From: Spongilla lacustris
Lineage: Eukaryota; Porifera; Demospongiae; Spongillida; Spongillidae
Assembly (NCBI GenBank): GCA_949361645.1
Contig: OX442416.1
Span: 15,013,969-15,077,968 of the forward strand
Length of the DNA: 64,000 bases
Direction: 5' to 3'
In this document: positions 56,977 to 64,000 of the stretch, piece after piece
Position numbering within the stretch: the stretch's first letter is position 1
Layout of the letters: the number at the start of each line of letters is the position of its first letter
The notes under the pieces: generated by a model
Told to the model about the DNA's origin: nothing
Seen by the model: only the letters and a program-made list of their open reading frames with translations
The model's database searches: none
Made by a program: the position numbers and the translations under genes

Positions 56977-57594
56977 CAGATATCTCTGCCTACAGTAAAT
57001 AGCGGTTAATAAGTTATTTTGCACGTTAAGTTGTTGTGTACATTATAGTGGTGGGTGGAGTCGTGGTTATAGTCATCAATTGCAATACATTAACAACATG
57101 TAACTTACAGAACAGCTCGGTCTGGGCACGGCTAACTGACGAAATAGTAGCACGTGATATTATGCGTTTTGTATTTGGGGTGTATCTCACTAACCATTCA
57201 AGGGAAGCGCAATTTGAAGGCCCTAAGCTCTGAAAAAATGATGAAAAATAAGTGCATTGATTACTCTCATATAATCCGGTGGCACCTAAGGAAAATATCA
57301 TTTGGTTGGGAAACTAATCGATGACTGAATAAGTAAATGAGATAAAATGAATGGACATTGGAAACCTTGCATAATTAATGTGGAAGTGCGGATATAGGTA
57401 CCTACGGTGCGTGAAAGTACTCAAAATATGCTAAATAGTCCCCACATTGCAAATCCGAGAGCACCTAGTCAATATAATTTTTTTTCTGCAGTTAGCTGCA
57501 GTTATCTGAATGCGTCCATACATTTTCTATGGACATTGAATTACGCAATGACCGAATACCGCGTAATCCTTTTGACCGCCATTTTCTCGATATG
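56977..57594. other. Non-coding stretch
   Basis: No gene supported. The ORF at 57036-57233 and its reverse partner lack family resemblance. Confidence 0.4.
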
Positions 57595-58355
57595 TGACTT
57601 TGAAGCACTGAGGACATGTAGTACCATAGAAATTTGAATGAATACCACGTACATACTTTACACGTATCAGATACAGACATTTACTGGCTAACCTGACGAA
57701 GCCACGCCTACAAAGGTGACACGCCTCCCAGAAGACCATTATGTGTGTCACATCTGCTGACTTTGAAGCACTGAGGGCATGTAGTACCATAGAAATTCTA
57801 ATGAATACTCACGTACATACTTTACTACACATATCAAATACAGACATTTACTGGCTAACCTGACGAAGCCACGCCTAAGAAGGTGACATGCCTCCCAGGA
57901 GACCATTATGTGTGTCACACTGAGGACATGGAGTACCATCGCGTACATACTTTACTACATGTATCAAATACAGACATTTACTTGCTAACCTGACGAGGCC
58001 ACACCTATGAAGGTGACACGCCTCCCAGGAGACCATTATGTGTGTCACATCTGCTGACGTTGAAGCACTGAGGACATGGAGTACTATCACGTACATACTT
58101 TACTACATGTATCAGATACAGACATTTACTGGCTAACCTGACGAGGCCACGCCTATGAAGGTGACACGCCTCCCAGGAGACCATTATGTGTGTCACATCT
58201 GCTGATGTTGAAGCACTGAGGACATGGAGTACCATCACGTACATACTTTACTACATGTATCAGATACAGACATTTACTGGCTAACCTGACGAAGCCATGT
58301 CTACAAAGATGACACGCCTCCCAGGAGACCATTATGCGTGTCACATCAGATACAC
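57595..58355. repeat. Satellite-like tandem repeat, period about 140-180 bp (array 2)
   Basis: About five units with the same sequence as array 1 at 43745-44165, for example acctgacgaggccacgccta and ggtgacacgcctcccaggag. Unit lengths differ by deletion of the gaaattcgaatgaatac segment in the inner units. Overlapping minus-strand ORFs (MVLHVLSAS...CHLHRRG) come from the repeat. Confidence 0.92.
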
Positions 58356-58744
58356 CAGCAATCCTTACTGCTCTGCTCATAGTGCTCAATGGAAGACCGA
58401 AATACGCTAAATGAATCCTGTATGCATCAGAGGAATCTGAAGTAAACTACACAGAAAATGATGAATTGAATTTGTATGACGAACTGAAATTTATTTTTAT
58501 AGTGCACCTCATTTACAAATACCCTGAAGCTATAATGCTGCTGAGGAGGAAAGGTGGAAGAAAATTCAATATGAATAGCAAGTGCAGGAACAGTACAGCG
58601 GCCTTGAAATCCAATAGTTCCACATCTGCAGACTCTTTTGTTGTTGTTTGTAGTGCCTTTGAAATGATGAATGAGATTTATGTTACGCAACAAATTTTAT
58701 ATTCAAGTGTATAAATACCTAGTTCGCATTACGTCATGCACTTT
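58356..58744. other. Unassigned stretch with an open frame
   Basis: 58466-58714 (plus) encodes a lysine-containing peptide (FIVHLIYKYPEAIMLLRRK). Neither start context nor family is convincing. Confidence 0.3.
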
Positions 58745-58990
58745 ATAGACCAACGCGGTATATCGCGATTAATAATCATCATATATCGCCATTACCCGCG
58801 CTGGGCAAATGCCGCGATTTAGCGCGTTTGAGCGCCAAACGCGTAAAATTCGGCCATAATACCGCGTTGTATCGCAAGTAAGCGCGATTAATCGCGCTGT
58901 GTGTATCGCACCTCATTCGCAACCGCGTTTAAGCGTCAACGTCTTAAGCGCGTCACAACGCATTATGGCGCGTTGCAACGCCGATTTTTT
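58745..58990. other. CpG-dense block rich in GCGATT/AATCGCG words
   Basis: About 245 bp with an unusually high density of CG dinucleotides in words such as cgcgatt, tatcgcg, gcgcgattaatcgcgc, cgcgtttaagcg and tggcgcg, embedded in CpG-poor surroundings. No coding frame. It may be an internal part of an unrecognised mobile element. Confidence 0.6.
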
Positions 58991-59365
58991 CCTACGGGTA
59001 TGTACAAAGGATACCTCCTCCCTTCTGGGGGATTTGGAGAGGTGACCCAATGACACCACCAACACCCCTCCAGGGAAGTGAGGAAGTGTTCTCAGCACCA
59101 ATGCATGCAAACAAAAATTAGCATGTCCAAAAATACCATGCGTACTCTAGTGCATGCAACCACCATCACAATAGCCCCCAAACAGCCATTCACACACCTG
59201 TTATCTGTCGTCACTGTGTTCAAAGGACTGGGGAAGTAGCCAGACCAGTAAATATTTTGGTTTGTAGTACTGCAGTTAGTAGGTCTTCATTGATCCTCTG
59301 CTCCTCCAGTAGTATGGTAGCTCTCTCCTGGTAGATTGTTGTGTCTTGTTGTGGTTGTACACAAT

Positions 59366-59440
59366 CTCTGTGTGTGTGTGTGTGTGTGCATGTGTGTGTG
59401 TGCATGTACATGCATGTGTGTGTTTGTGTGTATGTGTCCA
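59366..59440. repeat. TG-rich microsatellite
   Basis: Interrupted (tg)n with catg words. The ORFs across it are artefacts. Confidence 0.85.
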
Positions 59441-59785
59441 AATTATTATTATTTATATCTGATGTATGTGGATGTAAGTACCACTGTGTACAGGTATATG
59501 TGTGGACATCATTGGTGTGTGTGCCCGTGTTTGAAGCACATACTACACAGCTCTACATCAGTGTGTGTAGTGTGCACATGATGGAGACACTTGTGCGTAT
59601 GTGCATCACCACCAGTAGAGCTACTACATTGAGTGTCCACACTGTATACTGAGCATGCGTGACTTGCAGGAAGTGTCCATGCACTAGGTGTGTGGTGTGT
59701 GTGTCCCACAGGTCAGCTATACACATGGTAAACAAAGGGACAGAGATGCTACACAAATGGACAATGCTCAGTGGTTCATAAAGGG

Positions 59786-60078
59786 AGAAAGCCAACAGTA
59801 TAGGGTGAAGGCCAACAGTATAGGGAGAAGGCCAACAGTATGAGAGAAGGCCAATAGGGAGAAGGCCAACAGTATAGGGAGAAGGCCAACAGTATAGCGA
59901 GAAGGCCAACAGTATAGCGAGAAGGCCAACAGTATAGCGAGAAGGCCAACAGTATAGCGAGAAGGCCAACAGTATAGCGAGAAGGCCACCAATCTAACAC
60001 AGTGTTAGTACAGGAAGAAGACCAACAGTATAAGGAGACGGGCAATTAACGGTCCGGGAGAAGGCCAACAGTACATGC
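59786..60078. repeat. 20-bp minisatellite, about 13 copies
   Basis: The unit gccaacagtatagggagaag has a sub-group carrying tatagcgagaag at 59885-59985. It degenerates to the right. Minus-strand YTVGLLAILLAFSLYCWPS-type ORFs are artefacts. Confidence 0.95.
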
Positions 60079-60244
60079 ACGGAGAATTCCATACAGTACG
60101 AGTATAGGGAGACTCGAATATATGCCTGTTCTGCACACAGTATACTCACCAAAACACCTGAATCTCAGAAGTTGAAATCATGCAGGGCAATCCCGCATCA
60201 TTGTGCCATCTCCAAAGCTCCGATTGTATATTATCGTTAATAAT

Positions 60245-60335
60245 TCATCTGCAATTAACAATTAACTAGTTGCAAAATAATTTTAATCTGCAATTAACAG
60301 TTAAATAGTTGCAAAATAACTTTAACTTAATCCAA
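60245..60335. repeat. Short tandem duplication (about 43 bp x 2)
   Basis: ctgcaattaaca(a/g)ttaa(c/a)tagttgcaaaataa followed by tttaa occurs twice. Confidence 0.8.
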
Positions 60336-60384
60336 GATGACGCAAGGTATTACGTTTGACATATTGTTTATGAATAAATTATGC

Positions 60385-60560
60385 GCGGTAGAAATTAATG
60401 TTTTTTCTTGATTTTACTACACGAATGGTTCATGTTATAATTATATAAAACACAGATTCACAATCAGACTGATTTATAGTAAATTATAAACGTGTTTAAA
60501 ATTCAATTTGAAAATAAAAGCATGATGACCACCTATGTATGGGCCATTTCTCCACATGTG
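60385..60560. repeat. Dispersed repeat, inverted partner of 44166-44360
   Basis: Mirrors that block: ggtagaaattaatgttttttcttgatttta, cacagattcacaatcagac and cctatgtatgggccatttct. Diverged and non-coding. Confidence 0.7.
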
Positions 60561-61391
60561 GCATGGGGCCATAAAACTTTGCTTTGAGCCTGATGCAAAG
60601 CAGTGGTAGATGCATTTACGTCTAATGCATAAAGTCCTGGTACTTTTGTTGTTCTAGGGTTCAATATCAAGAGTTATGTAACACTGTCTGTTTGGGACTG
60701 TTACTATAGAGATGAGGCGACATATTACCTGAGGACACCCTGCATCTATTGTTTTTGTACTGGGGAAGAGCAGCAAGGTACAGGAACCCAATGCTGAGAC
60801 TGACCATCCGGAGTGTTCAACACCTCCAGGTACCAGGCTCAACAAATTTACGAAAATACTGGAGTTTTGACCCTAGGTTCCACTCTACCAGGCGAGACGT
60901 CAGCTGGCATGCACTTCTTCATCAAGCAAACCAGATGGGCAGGAGTGCTGAGCGTGCCAAAGGTCCAGTTCTAGTAATGGAGGCCTGCAGATACTGCTGC
61001 CACTGTTCCACTCACCCCTCTTCCACTTCAAAGATGGGACACCACTCACATCTAAGAGCTTCCACTCCACCTTTCTATCCCTGGTACATGTATGGTGGAG
61101 CAATGTGGCTACAATCCAGCCAAATACAACACTCACATTGGTGCAGCCCACAGTAGCTGCCAGAGCAGGCCTTCCCACTGACACCACATTTGGTGCAGCC
61201 ACAGTACATGTACACTCATTTTTAGTACTAGTAATAGCAGAAGAGGGACAAATTGTGTTTAAATGCACATTACATGTTTGCACTACACATTGTGCAGAGA
61301 CAGGGGTTTAGGGACCGTTTGGGCCTGATGCCAGCAAGCATTAGCATAACCGGGGGAGGGGGGGAACCAGATGCATGCATGCAGAGGCTTT
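60561..61391. other. Unassigned stretch with overlapping open frames
   Basis: The plus frame 60749-61156 and minus frame 60900-61283 overlap. A third reading (minus, about 61216-61075) is Cys-rich (YCGCTKCGVSGKACSGSYC). None shows a recognisable domain order. No gene is called. Confidence 0.3.
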
Positions 61392-61525
61392 CACAGCAAA
61401 AAAGACCGCGAATCAATTTCATAGATGATTTTAAAATCACTTGTAGAATCATCGTATGATTGAACAGTACTCCCACGCAGGTGTGTTCAATCATCTATAA
61501 AATCAAAAATTGATTTGACGCTGTG
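61392..61525. mobile_element. CACTA-like MITE, second copy
   Basis: The ends CACAGCAAAAAAGACCGCGA and (reverse complement) CACAGCGTCAAATCAATTTT are flanked by ttt on both sides (61389-61391, 61526-61528). It has the same internal words as the copy at 18206-18361 (atagatgatttta, aatcatcgtatgattgaaca). Confidence 0.8.
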
Positions 61526-61965
61526 TTTGGCCTAGTGATAGATTGCTCAGCGCTCCGGTTCAACGGGTACACATAAAGTAAAAATGAAAGTCGTAACGGG
61601 GCTTCACCGATTTGGTGAAGCCCCGAAGTTGTTTTGCAGTAAAATTAAAGCGCTGATTCTGGCTATACACATGTATGCAGACGAAGGTTCAAACTACGGC
61701 ACATGCAGACTTGCCTACGTAGGTCACAGCTGTATACTGGAAAGTGCTACCGAATCCAAATATCTATGATTTTAATAAGCATATCGGTTTACGTGCCTAG
61801 CCTTCATCGAGCAGGCTAAACGATCGAACACGATACGGAAAACAACCCACCACGTCATTGTGTGTCCACTTGAGTTCCAGTTATCGTATCAGGTCAGAAG
61901 CTAGCAGCAACCATATTGTGCTCTCCCTCGCTCTTTCGTATCGGGCCGGAAACGCTCCCCCCCCT

Positions 61966-61998
<33 letters not shown>

Positions 61999-62035
61999 AT
62001 CCCCCTCCCCAGACTACTGAGTACCTGGCTACGAG
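61526..62035. other. Non-coding stretch with a C tract
   Basis: Long C-run at 61958-61998. A short hairpin cggggcttcaccgatttggtgaagccccg lies at 61598-61626. No gene supported. Confidence 0.45.
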
Positions 62036-62098
62036 CTAGTTGGGCGTAGCCCGACCTTCGCGTATTGGCGGAAGGTCGGGCTACGCTCAACTAGCTAC
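62036..62098. repeat. Strong hairpin
   Basis: gctagttgggcgtagcccga ccttc is mirrored by gaaggtcgggctacgctcaa ctagc with an 11-base loop. There is one mismatch in 25 pairs. Confidence 0.92.
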
Positions 62099-62103
62099 GA
62101 GCG

Positions 62104-62919
62104 TCGATAGGGCCAAATGTTTCGGCGACCCGGCTGGCCGTCTTGATGGCCATTGGCTCATCAAAATTTCGCAGCCTAGTAATATACGATGTACATGTAG
62201 GAGACTCAAAAAGGAGCGTAGCACCAACAGCTTTTTTGTTTTAAAAAAAGCTCATTCATCATGAATCAATAACATGATTATGTGAGGCACGAGTTACAAA
62301 TGCGCATGCATGCGTATGATTAGATCACTAAAATCGACTATTAAATATAGCTTTAGTTTGGCATGACTTTATGTAAAGACGATGGCCTTACCTAAGTTCT
62401 CTACCATGCAGACTTGCAAATAACCCATTATAAAAATAATAATAATATTTTTAAAATTAATTAGCCGTTTTAATAACGTGATAAATATCTAAAGTGTCTG
62501 GTGAGTTTAACGGTGAAGTCAGAATTTTTAAATTACAATCCTAAGCCGAGTTATGCACTGATGTCCACAATTTCTCGCCATGTCGTACCCAGACATTAAT
62601 GAACTATATTGATCTACGTAAGCCTTCGAACCTAGTAGTACCAAATGACGTTTAAAATCGTATCCATAACGGCTCTTAATTGCCTAGGAAAAAAGTTTAC
62701 TCTGCAACGCTTCGTGACCGAAAAACATAAAACCGCATCACTTTGAAAGCATATGGGTAAGTGTTCACGATAGATATAAGACAGATGACAACGCCAAATG
62801 GCTAGGTGATAGTTAAACTATCTAAAAATATGCTTTTCCAGACAATTGGAGGCCTTGCGACTAATTTTTGGAAAGTATGGTTCGACGAAAAAGGTCGTCT
62901 AATTTCACGGAACCGGTGT
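62104..62919. other. Non-coding AT-rich stretch
   Basis: No gene, RNA gene or repeat boundary recognised. Confidence 0.4.
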
Positions 62920-63345
62920 TAATGTCTATTGTCCTGAATGTCTACCCGGGGGTACTATTGCATACCTGGGTGGACAGCAAAGAAAGTTATTGCCGTTCGG
63001 ACCTAGTGGCATTTAACGGTACTAGCTTATAGTACAAGTCTTTTCAGGATTGGGCCGAGATAAGCAAGGCTTAAATCCTTTTGGTACATGTAGAACGAGC
63101 TGCGCTAGCGGACCTATCCATTACGCTCCTAATGGATAGGTCCGCTAGCACGGGTCATTTTACGAGTACTGAAAGGATTTAAGCCTTAGTTATCTCGGCC
63201 CGATTCTGAAAAGACTTGTCCTGTAAGCCAGTACCCTTAAATGCAGCCAGGTCCCTTCCGTGACCGAACGGCAAAAACTTTTTTTGCTGTCCACCCGGGT
63301 GTCCAATTGTACCCCCAGGTGGACATTCAGGACAATAGACATTAA
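62920..63345. repeat. Foldback element, arms about 205 bp
   Basis: taatgtctattgtcctgaat at the left is mirrored by attcaggacaatagacatta at the right. Intermediate blocks are mirrored as well (gtacaagtcttttcagga/tctgaaaagacttgtcctg, aaggcttaaatcctttt/aaaggatttaagcctt). The centre near 63128 is a near-perfect palindrome agcggacctatccatta/taatggataggtccgct. Confidence 0.93.
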
Positions 63346-63921
63346 GCTCAGTATTAAGATTGGTCCGGCCAAAGCCAGACCTGCCCCACCCGGTTGCTCC
63401 ACCCCTGCACTGTAAGCATAGATTATGGGATTAATGAATTGGCAACGCTACGCGTATTGCATACTGACGTCACGCTATATGCGTGACAAGGTTATGTCTC
63501 TTTTTTGAACTCGGGTTTTTCGAATTTCTGGAGGTTTCCGTTGGTGTTTGTTAGTTTTGAACTTCGAAAGTCCTATTCAGGGTACTGACTTCACTTCTTA
63601 TATTATCTAGTTCTTTGTGTCCAATTCTTAATCTTTTCGTTATCACATGTAACTCATTGTACAAGAGTGGTTTGGGGTTTCAGTAGCAATACGCCGTTGG
63701 TAGAAGCAAAACAAAAGTTGCTTGTGGTGCTGTCTCATGCTACTCGTGTCGTAGGCCCTGTTTTGAAGCTTATAATAAAAACGCTTGACCCATAGTATAC
63801 ATAGTGGGCCGTATAGGTCGCGGTTTTAGCACAATTATGAGGCAGTTTTGTGGGGGTTTTAGCTTCTGACAGGAACGATGTGTAGCATTAATGCTCCTAT
63901 TTTCAAGTTTGGCTATAAGCT
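63346..63921. other. Unassigned sequence up to the assembly gap
   Basis: No gene or repeat recognised. Confidence 0.4.
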
Positions 63922-64000
63922 NNNNNNNNNNNNNNNNNNNNNNNNNNNNNNNNNNNNNNNNNNNNNNNNNNNNNNNNNNNNNNNNNNNNNNNNNNNNNNN
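63922..64000. other. Assembly gap (Ns)
   Basis: All bases are N to the end of the window; the true gap length is unknown. Confidence 1.

Noticed and set aside
57036..57301. Overlapping ORFs on both strands
   Set aside because: No family, no context; consistent with chance.
62036..62098. tRNA or other structured RNA
   Set aside because: A single long hairpin with an 11-base loop, without cloverleaf or known RNA features; more likely back-to-back repeat ends.

Overview
This is a repeat-dense piece of an animal nuclear genome. Genes have very short introns (about 50 nt) with GT..AG borders, there are no bacterial-style operons, and eukaryotic DNA transposons, Ty3/gypsy and BEL/Pao remnants, MITEs, minisatellites and long microsatellites fill most of it. 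Frequent acatgtacatgta-type words, the DUF6589-like and RAG1-like transposon genes, and the compact introns suggest a marine invertebrate. A sponge or another early-branching metazoan is my best guess, with low confidence. The window ends in an assembly gap (Ns from 63922).

Layout. 0-1 kb: a frameshifted 7TM-receptor pseudogene (minus). 1.8-5.3 kb: a decayed Ginger-like DNA transposon (integrase plus OTU protease). 7.4-9.6 kb: a 20-bp purine minisatellite. 9.7-13 kb: a hAT MITE, a long foldback and a MITE with 9-bp target duplication. 13.5-20.7 kb: a 7.1-kb transposon with identical 104-bp terminal repeats and a perfect 9-bp target duplication. It carries a DUF6589-type gene (plus) and a RecQ-type helicase gene (minus) pointing at each other, and it sits in the 3' end of an open reading frame that resumes on the far side. 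Its helicase gene is split by a second, internally deleted Ginger-like element with a 4-bp duplication, which itself holds a CACTA-like MITE and a hAT-like MITE. 21.6-22.6 kb: an intact 7TM receptor gene, paralogous to the first pseudogene. 22.6-37.3 kb: mostly non-coding, with inverted repeats, microsatellites and fragments of Ty3/gypsy elements.

37.3-42.8 kb: a 5.5-kb transposon (24-bp identical ends, perfect 8-bp duplication) carrying a multi-exon gene on the minus strand. Its N-terminus looks like that of RAG1 (zinc dimerisation region, RING-like finger, following zinc finger) and its C-terminal half looks like a DDE-type transposase. 43.7-53.3 kb: a ~150-bp satellite, a 1.2-kb hAT element with perfect 8-bp duplication, large minisatellites and foldbacks. 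53.4-57 kb: a second copy of the RAG1-like transposon's ends (again a perfect 8-bp duplication) without its gene. It carries a CAGGGAC-ended element with a 5-bp duplication, which in turn holds a deleted BEL/Pao pol reading frame. 57.6-63.9 kb: a second satellite array, a CpG-rich block, a 20-bp minisatellite, another CACTA-like MITE and a foldback.

The two most interesting systems are the DUF6589-RecQ transposon and the RAG1-N-terminus-like transposon. Because paralogous copies are present inside the window, several insertions can be checked against their own empty sites. Similarity calls come from reading motifs by eye; no search was run.
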